Assembly: GCF_003570885.1 (NCBI RefSeq)
Contig: NZ_QXJC01000001.1
Span: 744,001 to 808,000, forward strand
DNA from: Simplicispira hankyongi
GTDB taxonomy: Bacteria; Pseudomonadota; Gammaproteobacteria; Burkholderiales; Burkholderiaceae_C
DNA length: 64,000 nt
Direction of reading: 5' to 3'
The position numbers were made by a program, and so were the translations under genes. The notes below the pieces were generated by a model. That model did not search any database and had not been told where the DNA came from. It saw only the letters and a program-made list of their open reading frames with translations. Shown piece by piece: positions 19,983-30,707 of the stretch. Position 1 is the stretch's first letter. Each line of letters starts with the position of its first letter.

Positions 19983-20807
19983 TTAAAAACTGGCTAGCTG
20001 GTGGTTAAGAAGATCGGTGACCAACATGCACCCCGGCGCATGCGTGATGCAAAAAGGCGGCTGCGCATTCAGGATGACCGACTGCGGCGTCACCCCGCAG
20101 GCCCAGAAAACCGGGATGTCGCCAGGCATCAGCGATACGGCGTCGCCGTAGTCGGGGCGGGCCAGATCGGCGATACCGATCAGCGCCGGGTCACCGATAT
20201 GCACCGGTGCCCCATGCACGTTGGGAAAGCGCGAGGTGACTTGCACGGCGCGGATCACATCGGCGGCAGGCATGGGGCGCATGGTCACCACCATGGCCCC
20301 GCCAAAGGGGCCGGCCGGCACGGTTTGCACATTGGTGCGGAACATGGCGACGTTCTTGCCTTCGTCGACGTGGCGCAGGCGAATTCCAGCCTCGATCAAC
20401 GCGTACTCGAAGGAGAACGAGCAACCGAGGATGAAGGTGACCAGGTCCGGCCGCCAGACGCTGACAATGTCCGCGACCTCCTCCGCTGGCTCTCCATGGC
20501 GCCAGATGCGGTACAGCGGCACGTCGCTGCGGATATCGATGCCCTCACCCAGCGAAGGCAGGGTGAACTGGCCGGGCTCGCTCACGGCCAACACCGGACA
20601 GGGCTTGGGGTTGCGCTGACAGAACCGCAGAAAATCACAGGCAAGCACCTTGGGCAGGATGACCACGTTGCCCTGCACGTGGCCGTCTGCCAGACCACTG
20701 GTATGCGAGGTCCACAGGCCCCGGCGGATGGCGTCGCGTACCTGATGCGGGTTGCTGCTGCCCTCGGCTCCAAAGACCGCAAGCACTTGTTCTTGAGTTG
20801 AATCCAC
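19983..20807 (-). CDS. DUF1445 family protein (putative hydro-lyase, D-glutamate cyclase-like)
   Basis: A 274-residue protein of the DUF1445/YcsI family. Conserved parts include a [10 protein letters not shown]-like opening, the [18 protein letters not shown] segment with the family cysteine, and the C-terminal [11 protein letters not shown] motif. The family includes the catalytic part of mitochondrial D-glutamate cyclase, which makes 5-oxo-D-proline from D-glutamate, and Bacillus YcsI, encoded near the KipI/KipA 5-oxoprolinase genes. I prefer the GTG start at 20807 (AAGGA 6 bp upstream) over the ATG at 20822, which has no ribosome site. It is the first structural gene of the cluster. Confidence 0.82.
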   Translation of the reverse strand: MDSTQEQVLAVFGAEGSSNPHQVRDAIRRGLWTSHTSGLADGHVQGNVVILPKVLACDFLRFCQRNPKPCPVLAVSEPGQFTLPSLGEGIDIRSDVPLYRIWRHGEPAEEVADIVSVWRPDLVTFILGCSFSFEYALIEAGIRLRHVDEGKNVAMFRTNVQTVPAGPFGGAMVVTMRPMPAADVIRAVQVTSRFPNVHGAPVHIGDPALIGIADLARPDYGDAVSLMPGDIPVFWACGVTPQSVILNAQPPFCITHAPGCMLVTDLLNHQLASF

Positions 20808-20900
20808 CGTATTTCCTTGCATTGAGAGAAGTCAAATGCATGACGTTGGGCGGATTGTGTTGGCCTGGAATCGCGCTGGCAAACTCAAAAATTTCTTGTC

Positions 20901-20925
20901 AATGCATCGATTTTTTCGATGCATT
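20901..20925. promoter_or_regulatory. LysR-type operator candidate
   Basis: AATGCATCGA, TTTTT, TCGATGCATT: a perfect 10-bp dyad with a 5-bp centre. Its core TCGA-N5-TCGA fits the T-N11-A rule of LysR boxes (T20907 to A20919). It lies about 95 bp before the DUF1445 start and next to a lysR gene, the setting expected for the regulator's binding site. Confidence 0.55.
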
Positions 20926-20941
20926 ACAGAGGAGCGGCCTA

Positions 20942-20985
20942 CCTCAGAGAAAAACCTAGGGATATCCCTAGGTTTTTCTCTGAGG
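20942..20985. repeat. Perfect 44-bp palindrome
   Basis: Every base from 20942 to 20963 pairs with 20985 to 20964 with no loop; the centre is GATATC and it includes CCTAGGGATATCCCTAGG. It lies in the regulatory gap before the DUF1445-TRAP-oxoprolinase operon, 17 bp from the LysR-type box. It could be a two-site operator, a terminator for lysR, or a cruciform element. No second copy occurs in the window. Confidence 0.9.
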
Positions 20986-21124
20986 GTTTTTACGGAGGTT
21001 TTCAAAGGCTCACGGCGAAACCAGAAGCAAGGGCTCGGCGTGCCATCTGCGAGAACGTCGGACACCTTTTGCGATGCAACGTCCAGGGCAGCAGACCGGG
21101 GCCGTGCGCATCACGCCGCCGGAT

Positions 21125-22045
21125 CTACTTGTTCTGAACAGGCAAGGTGTCCAGCGCAGTCAACAGCTTGTGCGCGTCAATGAACGCCAACGCAGAACGC
21201 ACCACCGTTTCTGCAGCGGCGGACGCAGGATCTTCGTGGTAGCTCAAATGAATCGGTAGCGGTTTGAGCGTTACCTCACAAGGCAGTGCACGCAGGTCTG
21301 GAAACGACAGCATTCGCTCCACCGCTTGCCGAGGCAGCGTCGCTACCCCAAATCCCGCCTGCACGAGCTGCACCATTGCCGAAATGGATGAAATCGCGTG
21401 CACGCAGCGCGGTTCCACTTGCGCATTTCGGAACAGATCGAGCAGATACACGTGCGGCTGCGAGCCACGCTGGAACGTAAGAATATCGGTCGCAGCAAAG
21501 TCGCCAAGCGCATAGCTGCGTTTTCTGTGCAGTTTGCGATTTCCGACAAACACCATTTCCATGGGCGCGAGCGCCTGCGTGCGTATTCCATCGCCCGAGA
21601 CCGGCAGCGCCGCAAAGCTGGCATCGAGCATGCCGCGCCTGATCTGGTCCAGAAGAACAGGGGTCGTCTCCACCGTCAGTTCCAGTTCAAGCAGCGGGTT
21701 GTCACTGCGCAATTGCTCCACCCACGGGATCAACCAGGAATGCAGAACGGATTCAATGACACCAAGACGAATCGAAACCTCCAGCGGCGCGCCCGAGCCC
21801 ATTTCGGCTTTGAGCTGTCGCTGCAGTTCGAGCATGCGCTTGGCATACACAAGAAAACGTGTTCCTGCTACGGTCAGCTTGAACTGCTTGTCCCGGCGGT
21901 CAAGCAGAACGACACCCAACTCGTCTTCCAGTGCTGCCACCCGGCTCGACATGGCCGACTGCGTAAGAAACAACTTGTCTGCCGCGCGCGTCACGCTCTT
22001 GAGGGCGGCGACCCAATAGAAGGCTTCAACAAATCGCAAATTCAT
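21125..22045 (-). CDS. LysR-family transcriptional regulator
   Basis: A 306-residue LysR regulator. The N-terminal winged HTH (residues about 1-60) has the usual FYWVAALKSVTRAADKLFLTQSAMSSRVAALE sequence, and an effector-binding domain follows to the C terminus. I start at the ATG at 22045 (MNLRFVEAF); a TTG 15 bp earlier is the alternative. It begins 22 bp after the lrp stop and may be cotranscribed with lrp. It reads toward the DUF1445/TRAP/oxoprolinase genes and probably controls them in response to their substrate. Confidence 0.93.
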   Translation of the reverse strand: MNLRFVEAFYWVAALKSVTRAADKLFLTQSAMSSRVAALEDELGVVLLDRRDKQFKLTVAGTRFLVYAKRMLELQRQLKAEMGSGAPLEVSIRLGVIESVLHSWLIPWVEQLRSDNPLLELELTVETTPVLLDQIRRGMLDASFAALPVSGDGIRTQALAPMEMVFVGNRKLHRKRSYALGDFAATDILTFQRGSQPHVYLLDLFRNAQVEPRCVHAISSISAMVQLVQAGFGVATLPRQAVERMLSFPDLRALPCEVTLKPLPIHLSYHEDPASAAAETVVRSALAFIDAHKLLTALDTLPVQNK

Positions 22046-22067
22046 GGCGGTTTCAGGCAATGCAGGG

Positions 22068-22526
22068 TCAATAGATTTCCAGGGGAAGATCGGCCTTCTT
22101 CAAGGTACGCAGGACGAAGCTGGAGCGGCTGTGCCGTATGCCTTTGATTTTGTAGAGTTTTTCGCGCAGGAGGCGCTCGTAATCGCGCGTATCTTTCACC
22201 ACCACACGCAGCAAATAGTCATAGTCGCCCGAGACCAGATGCGCCTCGATCACCTCGGGAATGCTGGCGAGGGTCTCGCCAAACTTCTCCAGCGTGTTGT
22301 CGGAATGGCTGTCGAGCGTGACCTGCACCAACACCGTATCGGCCAAGTCCAGCGCCTGCGGGCTGATGCGCACGGTGTAGCCCTCGATCACGCCGGCCTC
22401 TTCCATCTTCTTGATGCGGCCCCAACACGGCGAGGGGCTCAGGCCCACGGCTTGGCCAATCTCTTGAAGACTCGCGCGGGCGTCGCCCTGCAGCACAGCG
22501 AGAATTTTTCTATCAAGTCGATCCAT
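22068..22526 (-). CDS. Lrp/AsnC-family transcriptional regulator
   Basis: A 152-residue Lrp-type protein with an N-terminal HTH (LDRKILAVLQGDARASLQEIGQAVGLSPSPCWGRI) and a C-terminal RAM ligand-binding domain (ISP...VIEAHLVSGDYDYLLRVVV). Such proteins respond to amino acids. It stands between the riboswitch-controlled gcv operon, transcribed the other way, and the pyroglutamate cluster, so an amino-acid effector such as glutamate or glycine is possible. Which neighbours it regulates is unknown. Confidence 0.93.
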   Translation of the reverse strand: MDRLDRKILAVLQGDARASLQEIGQAVGLSPSPCWGRIKKMEEAGVIEGYTVRISPQALDLADTVLVQVTLDSHSDNTLEKFGETLASIPEVIEAHLVSGDYDYLLRVVVKDTRDYERLLREKLYKIKGIRHSRSSFVLRTLKKADLPLEIY

Positions 22527-22762
22527 ACAAAAAATTATCCAATAAAACTCTTAGAGAGAAAAAATTATTCTTCAAATTCAGATAATTGACGGAAATTTAG
22601 CAAATTCTTCTTCGAGCTTGCCGGCACACTGTGGACATCAAGGCGCTCTTACCGGAACGCACGAACTGCCGGGGCCCTGGCTGGTTACCACTAGCCAGGG
22701 CACAGTCAGACCGGTAATTGCTGGCTGGTCATCCCCTGCTGCGCGCCTGCCGTAGAATTCCA

Positions 22763-22994
22763 CAGGTCAGGAGAGAGCGCCCGCCCCGCACCGGGGCTGC
22801 GGCGCCGCCGAAGGCGCAGGTTCACCGAACGCTCAGGCAAAAGGACTGGCAACCGCCCGCAGCGATGCGGGCGTTTCCTTGCTGGAGAGAGGCCGGGCGC
22901 TGCGCAGAGCAGCGCCACCGGCCCACCGAAGGAGCAAGCCGCACGGCCAGCCAGGGCGATGGGGTGAATCTCTCAGGTAAAGCGGACAGCAGGG
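22763..22994 (+). promoter_or_regulatory. Tandem glycine riboswitch
   Basis: Two consecutive glycine aptamers in the leader of gcvT. Aptamer I runs from about 22765 (GGTCAGGAGAGAG) through GCCGAAGGCGCAG and CGAACGCTCAGGCAAAAGGAC to 22850. Aptamer II runs from about 22880 (GCTGGAGAGAGGC) through CCACCGAAGGAGCAAG and GAATCTCTCAGGTAAAGCGGACAGC to about 22993. These are the conserved glycine-riboswitch blocks. Glycine binding normally turns on the cleavage operon, which follows 50 bp later. The linker carries an extra 8-bp GNRA hairpin at 22854-22873. Confidence 0.95.
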
Positions 22995-23045
22995 CAAATT
23001 CCGTGGCCTCCGGGCCGCGGCCCGCATTTGCCCCGAGATCTGCCC

Positions 23046-24179
23046 ATGACCGCTCCTGCTACCGACCTCAAGACCACGCCGCTCAACGCCCTGCACCTGG
23101 AGCTTGGCGCGCGCATGGTGCCGTTTGCCGGCTATTCCATGCCCGTGCAGTACCCCGCCGGCCTGATGGCCGAGCACCGCCACACGCGCACGGCGGCGGG
23201 CCTTTTTGACGTCTCGCACATGGGCCAGTTGCGCCTGACCGGGACCGACGCTGCGGCTGCCTTTGAAACACTGATTCCCGTGGACGTGATCGGCCTTGCG
23301 GTAGGCAAACAGCGCTACGGCCTGCTGCTGAACGACGAGGGCGGCATCCTCGACGACCTGATGTTCTTCAAGGAAAGCGCCGACAGCCTGTTCGTCATCG
23401 TCAATGGCGCCTGCAAGGTGGCCGACATCGCCCACATCACGGCGCGTATCGGCCAGCGCTGCACCGTGCAGCCCCTGCCAGACCACGCCCTGCTCGCCCT
23501 GCAAGGCCCGCAGGCGGCCACCGTGATGGCACGGCTGGCACCCGGCATCGACCAACTTGTCTTCATGACCGGCGGCAACTTTGCCGTCGCTGGCACCGAC
23601 TGCTTCGTCACGCGCAGTGGCTACACCGGGGAGGATGGGTTTGAGATTTCGGTGCCCGCGAACGAGGCCGAGGCCCTGGCACGTGCGCTGCTGGCCCAGC
23701 CGGAAGTTGCGCCCATCGGCCTGGGCGCGCGCAATTCGCTGCGACTGGAGGCCGGCCTGTGCCTCTACGGCAACGACCTGGACACCAGCACCACCCCCAG
23801 CGAAGCGGGCTTGAACTGGGCCATCCAGAAGGTGCGCCGTACGGGCGGGGCGCGCGCTGGCGGTTTCCCTGGCGCCGAAAAGGTGCTGGCGCAAATCGAC
23901 GACCCAACCCTGCTTATCCGCAAGCGCGTCGGCCTGATCGCTACCGAGCGCGTGCCAGTGCGCGAGCCAGCGGTCCTGGAGAACATGGACGGCCAGCAAG
24001 TCGGCCAGGTCACCAGCGGCCTGCTGAGCCCCACGCTGAACCAGCCGATTGCCATGGCCTATGTCAGTTCGGACTACGCAGCGCCCGGCACCCAGCTGTT
24101 TGCCATGGTGCGCGGCAAGCCCGTGCCGATGCAGGTCGGTGCCATGCCGTTCGTCCCGGCACGCTATTTCCGCGGGTAA
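23046..24179 (+). CDS. gcvT: Glycine cleavage system T protein (aminomethyltransferase)
   Basis: Takes the aminomethyl group from lipoylated H protein and transfers the one-carbon unit to tetrahydrofolate, releasing ammonia. The 377-residue protein shows FDVSHMGQ near residue 60, GYTGEDGFEI in the folate-binding region and the C-terminal barrel domain. I use the ATG at 23046 rather than the TTG at 23028. It is the first gene of gcvT-gcvH-gcvP and follows a tandem glycine riboswitch, so expression should rise with glycine. Confidence 0.97.
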   Translation: MTAPATDLKTTPLNALHLELGARMVPFAGYSMPVQYPAGLMAEHRHTRTAAGLFDVSHMGQLRLTGTDAAAAFETLIPVDVIGLAVGKQRYGLLLNDEGGILDDLMFFKESADSLFVIVNGACKVADIAHITARIGQRCTVQPLPDHALLALQGPQAATVMARLAPGIDQLVFMTGGNFAVAGTDCFVTRSGYTGEDGFEISVPANEAEALARALLAQPEVAPIGLGARNSLRLEAGLCLYGNDLDTSTTPSEAGLNWAIQKVRRTGGARAGGFPGAEKVLAQIDDPTLLIRKRVGLIATERVPVREPAVLENMDGQQVGQVTSGLLSPTLNQPIAMAYVSSDYAAPGTQLFAMVRGKPVPMQVGAMPFVPARYFRG

Positions 24180-24267
24180 CCCTGCGGCAGTTCCGCATTG
24201 CCCCCTGCGACACCGACCGCTACAGTGGCCGGTCCTCTTTCTTCAAGCTTTTTTCTGGAGCATTTTT

Positions 24268-24642
24268 ATGACCGTCAAATACTCGCGCGACCACGAATGG
24301 GTGAACATCAGCAACCCCGAAGCCGCCACGGTGGGCATCACGCTGCACGCACAGGACGCGCTGGGCGACGTGGTGTTCGTCGACCTGCCCGAAGTGGGTG
24401 CCACTTTTGCCCAGGGTGAGGTGGCTGGCGTCGTGGAGTCGGTCAAGGCCGCCGCCGACGTCTACATGCCGGTCGCCGGCGAGGTGGTGGAAGTGAACGA
24501 AGCACTGCGCGCCGACCCCTCGCTTGCCAACACCAACCCGCTGGGCGCGGGCTGGTTCTTCCGGGTGCGCGTGAGCGACCTGACGCAGTTCGATGCCCTG
24601 ATGGATGAGCCGGCCTACGCCAATTTCACCAAGGGCGCCTGA
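24268..24642 (+). CDS. gcvH: Glycine cleavage system H protein
   Basis: A 124-residue lipoyl carrier that shuttles the aminomethyl intermediate between P, T and L proteins. K60 in [15 protein letters not shown] is the lipoylation site. The start at 24268 is supported by CTGGAG about 7 bp upstream. It lies 88 bp after gcvT and 74 bp before gcvP; a terminator-like hairpin in the second gap may lower P protein expression relative to H. The L protein (dihydrolipoyl dehydrogenase) is not in the window. Confidence 0.97.
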   Translation: MTVKYSRDHEWVNISNPEAATVGITLHAQDALGDVVFVDLPEVGATFAQGEVAGVVESVKAAADVYMPVAGEVVEVNEALRADPSLANTNPLGAGWFFRVRVSDLTQFDALMDEPAYANFTKGA

Positions 24643-24662
24643 GCGACTCCCTCGTTTCCCCC

Positions 24663-24705
24663 GCTTTCGCCTGCGCAGCCCGCGCGGGCGAAAGCTCTAT
24701 TTTTC
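24663..24705 (+). terminator. Terminator-like hairpin between gcvH and gcvP
   Basis: GCTTTCGCC (24663-24671) pairs perfectly with GGCGAAAGC (24687-24695), with a GC-rich 15-base loop, followed by TCTATTTTTCTG. It has the form of a weak rho-independent terminator or attenuator inside the operon, 12 bp before the gcvP start. Confidence 0.6.
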
Positions 24706-24716
24706 TGTCCACGCCG

Positions 24717-27599
<2,883 letters not shown>

Positions 27600-27800
27600 C
27601 CCCGCGCGATGCGCCCCACCCGCGCCTGCCTGGCCTGCCAGCCCTCGGCACGGTATGCGTTGGTGCAGTCGGAGCCCGCCATGGCCCGATGGCATTCGGG
27701 GCGCTGAACCAAAGCCGCTCCAGCCGCGTCGCAGCGCTCCCGCGTACACTCGCTCGCATGCCCGCCGCCCGTGCGCGCCTGCGCCACGGGTGCTTGCCCC

Positions 27801-29975
27801 ATGAATGAGCCTGATCTCTCCTACCTGCTGCGCAAATCCGATCCGGCTGCGTATCCGCCGCAAGCACAGGACTGGCCGGTGTCAGAGCGCCGCAACCCCG
27901 ACGCTCGCCCCGCCGGCTCTGTCGCCAGCCTGATCGCGGAGCTGCGCAAATCCCAGGCCGAACTGAAGGCGCAAAACGAGGTGCTGCGCTACAGCCAGGC
28001 CGCAGCCGAGAGTGCATCCGAGCGTTTCGAAGCGCTGTTTGCCAGTGTGCCACTGGTACTCATGGTGATCGATGCACACGACATGGTGGTTCAGGCCAAT
28101 CCCATGGCGCACCGCTCGTTTCAGCCAGGCGAAGGCGATCGCCCGCTGACTGCGCTCATGCCCTTTGTGGATGCTGCACACGCACAGCGCGTGCAGCACG
28201 CGTTTTCGCAGGCGGCGGCGCAAGGACATGCCGAAGCAACCGAAGTCGTATTTCGCATTGGCGAGACCACGCACATCACGGGCGACCTGCACATCGCGCG
28301 CATCGAGACGCCACAGGAGAACAATCTCTCGCAATACCAGTTCCTCTGCGCCCTGGTAGACCAGGGGCCGCTGCTGGCCGAGCGCCGCGCCTTGCAACAA
28401 AGCACAAGAGAGCTTCAACAGCGCAACGAACAGCTCTACGCTGGTGAAAAGCGCCTGGCGGCCGTGATCAACTCAGCGCTCGACGCCATCGTGTGCGTGG
28501 ACCGGCACCAGCGCATTACCGTGTTCAACCCCACGGCTGCCGCGCTGTTTCAGTGCGCGGTCAGCGACGCCCTGGGAAGCCCGCTCGAGCGCTTTCTGCC
28601 CAAGGCGGCCGAGGCGCTGTTGTTTGCACCGCTCACCACACAGGCCCTGCTGGGTGAAATGACGGCGCGCACCGCAAGCGGACACGAACTGGCCGTGGAG
28701 GTGAGCGTCTCGTTCGAGCAGCACGCCGACGGCGAGACCACCACTGTGTTTGCCCGTGACCTCACGGCGCGCAAGCGTGCAGAGGAGCGGCGTGGCGAGT
28801 TGGAACTGCAACTGCGCGAATCGCACAAGATGCAGGCCATCGGCACCATGGCCGGCGGTATTGCGCACGACTTCAACAACATCGTCGGGGCTATTTTGGG
28901 CAACGTGGAGCTGGCGCGGGCGGATTGCCCCCCAGACTCTCCTGTGCAGGAAAGCCTGCGCGAAATCGCCAAAGCCGGCCGCCGCGCCCGCGACCTGGTG
29001 CGCCAAATCCTCACCTTCAGCCGCAACGAGCCACCTCGGCGAACACCGGTTCGCCTGGAGGCGCTGCTGCACGACACCGAGCGTCTGCTGCGGGTCACGC
29101 TACCGCCCACGGTTGAACTGCAGGTGCGCGCGTCCAGCGCCCTGCCCCCCATACTGGCCGATGCGACACAGGTTGAACAGGCCGTTCTCAACCTGTGCAC
29201 CAACGCCATCCAGGCGATGACCGGGCGCCGCGGCCACGTCACGGTACAAGCCCACCCGGCCCAACCCGATGCCCGCGTTCGCGAGCGCCTGGGTCTCGCA
29301 GCGGGCCGCTATGTGGCCATCATCGTGCACGACAATGGCCCGGGCATCGATGCAGATACGTTGACGCGCGTGTTCGAGCCGTTCTTCACCACCAAGCCCG
29401 TGGGCCAGGGAACAGGGCTCGGTCTTGCCGTCGTGCATGGCGTGATGCGCGCCCACGGAGGCGCTGTGGATGTGCGCGCCACCTTGGGCGAAGGAAGCTG
29501 CTTCACTCTTTACTTCCCCGCAGCCGAAGACGAGGCACAGGCGCCTGAGTTCGTTGCCAGCACCCCCGCGCCGCTGGTGGCCGAGGCGCCGCGCACGGGC
29601 ACTCCTCACCATGTCATGTACGTGGACGACGACCAGGCGCTGGTCTTTCTGGTGCAGCGCCTCCTGCGCCGGCGCGGTTACCAGGTGAGCGGATTCACCG
29701 ATCCGCGCGGCGCCCTCGCGGCCCTGGCGGAAGCGCCCTGGAAATACGACCTGCTGGTGACCGACTACAACATGCCGGGCTTTTCCGGGCTGGACCTCTT
29801 GCGCGAGGCGCAAAGGCTGCGGTCCGATCTGCCGGTTGCATTGGCCTCTGGCTACGTCACGCAAGAGATCGAAGAAGCGGCGATCCGCGCTGGCGCGCGC
29901 GCGCTGGTGCACAAACCCAACGACGTCGAAGAACTCTGCACCACCGTGCAGCGCCTGGTGCGTGGCGATGCCTGA
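27801..29975 (+). CDS. Hybrid PAS histidine kinase with C-terminal receiver
   Basis: A 724-residue signalling protein without obvious membrane spans, so probably cytosolic. The order is a short coiled coil, PAS 1 (about 75-185), coiled coil, PAS 2 (about 220-330), a phospho-acceptor domain with H356 in GGIAHDFNN, a HATPase domain (NAIQAM, DNGPGID, GQGTGLGLAVV), then a receiver (about 605-720) with the acceptor Asp near 655 (LLVTDYNMPG). The architecture resembles NtrB-like kinases with a fused receiver. It overlaps the next gene by 8 bases. No partner output regulator is adjacent and its signal is unknown. Confidence 0.92.
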   Translation: MNEPDLSYLLRKSDPAAYPPQAQDWPVSERRNPDARPAGSVASLIAELRKSQAELKAQNEVLRYSQAAAESASERFEALFASVPLVLMVIDAHDMVVQANPMAHRSFQPGEGDRPLTALMPFVDAAHAQRVQHAFSQAAAQGHAEATEVVFRIGETTHITGDLHIARIETPQENNLSQYQFLCALVDQGPLLAERRALQQSTRELQQRNEQLYAGEKRLAAVINSALDAIVCVDRHQRITVFNPTAAALFQCAVSDALGSPLERFLPKAAEALLFAPLTTQALLGEMTARTASGHELAVEVSVSFEQHADGETTTVFARDLTARKRAEERRGELELQLRESHKMQAIGTMAGGIAHDFNNIVGAILGNVELARADCPPDSPVQESLREIAKAGRRARDLVRQILTFSRNEPPRRTPVRLEALLHDTERLLRVTLPPTVELQVRASSALPPILADATQVEQAVLNLCTNAIQAMTGRRGHVTVQAHPAQPDARVRERLGLAAGRYVAIIVHDNGPGIDADTLTRVFEPFFTTKPVGQGTGLGLAVVHGVMRAHGGAVDVRATLGEGSCFTLYFPAAEDEAQAPEFVASTPAPLVAEAPRTGTPHHVMYVDDDQALVFLVQRLLRRRGYQVSGFTDPRGALAALAEAPWKYDLLVTDYNMPGFSGLDLLREAQRLRSDLPVALASGYVTQEIEEAAIRAGARALVHKPNDVEELCTTVQRLVRGDA

Positions 29976-30636
29976 ACCGCAGGCACCACCGCCAGACGTG
30001 GTCGCCATATTCGCAGATGCGGACCTGCTGGTGCTGGAGAAGCCTTCCGGCCTGCTGTGCGTGCCAGGGCGCGGGCCTGACAAAAGCGACTGCCTGAGCC
30101 AGCGTGCCAGTCAGCGCTGGCCGGGCGCACTGGTGGTGCATCGCCTGGACCAAGCGACCTCTGGGCTGCTGGTGATGGCACGCAATCCCGAGGCGCAGCG
30201 CCTTCTGTCGGCCGCATTTGCCGAGCAGCGGGTTCACAAACGCTACCAGGCCATCGTGCACGGAAGACCGCACGACGGGCCCGCAGCGCAAGCGGATGGC
30301 GGCTGGAACACCATCTCCCTGCCCATCGCCGCAGACTGGCCGCGCCGCCCGCTGCGCGTCATCGACCACGCACTGGGCAAAGCCAGCCAAACCCAGTGGC
30401 GCATCCTCGGACCGGCCCAAGGTAGCGATGCCACTCGGCTGGAACTCGCACCGCTCACAGGGCGCACGCACCAGCTGCGCGTGCACCTGTCGGCCATCGG
30501 CCACGCCATCCTGGGTGATGCCTTGTACGGCGACGCGGCCAGCGCCCCCCGATTGCTGCTGCATGCCACGCGAATGGCTTTCGCGCATCCGCGAACCGCG
30601 GAACCACTGCAGTTCACCTCGGCGCCAGAGTTTTAG
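29968..30636 (+). CDS. RluA-family pseudouridine synthase
   Basis: Converts a uridine in RNA to pseudouridine. The 222-residue protein has the catalytic Asp in HRLDQATSGLLVMA and the RTHQLRVHLSAIGHAILGDALYG motif of RluA-type enzymes, with no S4 domain. It starts with an ATG at 29968 that overlaps the kinase stop by 8 bases (ATGCCTGA), so it is translationally coupled. The length and lack of S4 fit the RluA/TruC subgroup; the target (23S rRNA or tRNA) cannot be told. It is convergent with a second RluA-family gene. Confidence 0.9.
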   Translation: MPEPQAPPPDVVAIFADADLLVLEKPSGLLCVPGRGPDKSDCLSQRASQRWPGALVVHRLDQATSGLLVMARNPEAQRLLSAAFAEQRVHKRYQAIVHGRPHDGPAAQADGGWNTISLPIAADWPRRPLRVIDHALGKASQTQWRILGPAQGSDATRLELAPLTGRTHQLRVHLSAIGHAILGDALYGDAASAPRLLLHATRMAFAHPRTAEPLQFTSAPEF

Positions 30637-30651
30637 GTGTTCTCGGCCTCT

Positions 30652-30672
30652 ACCGCTTACCAGGTAAGCGGT
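30652..30672. terminator. Palindrome between convergent pseudouridine synthase genes
   Basis: ACCGCTTACC, A, GGTAAGCGGT: a perfect 10-bp dyad with a single central base, in the 71-bp gap between two convergent genes. It has no T tract on either side, so it may be a weak bidirectional terminator or a binding site. Confidence 0.5.
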
Positions 30673-30707
30673 TCCAGATATCAATTTAGTAGCACTAAGG
30701 AATGGAC

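Larger units (their letters stand above)
20823..21124. other. 302-bp gap between lysR and the pyroglutamate operon
   Basis: No gene. It holds a LysR-type hairpin box at 20901-20925 and a perfect 44-bp palindrome at 20942-20985. Both lie upstream of the leftward structural operon and downstream of lysR, so it should contain the operon promoter. Short open frames crossing it arise from the palindrome and look non-coding. Confidence 0.75.

Noticed and set aside
20919-21137. Short open frame crossing the 44-bp palindrome
   Set aside because: Both strands encode the same REKPRDIPRFFSE string only because the DNA is palindromic; there is no ribosome site.
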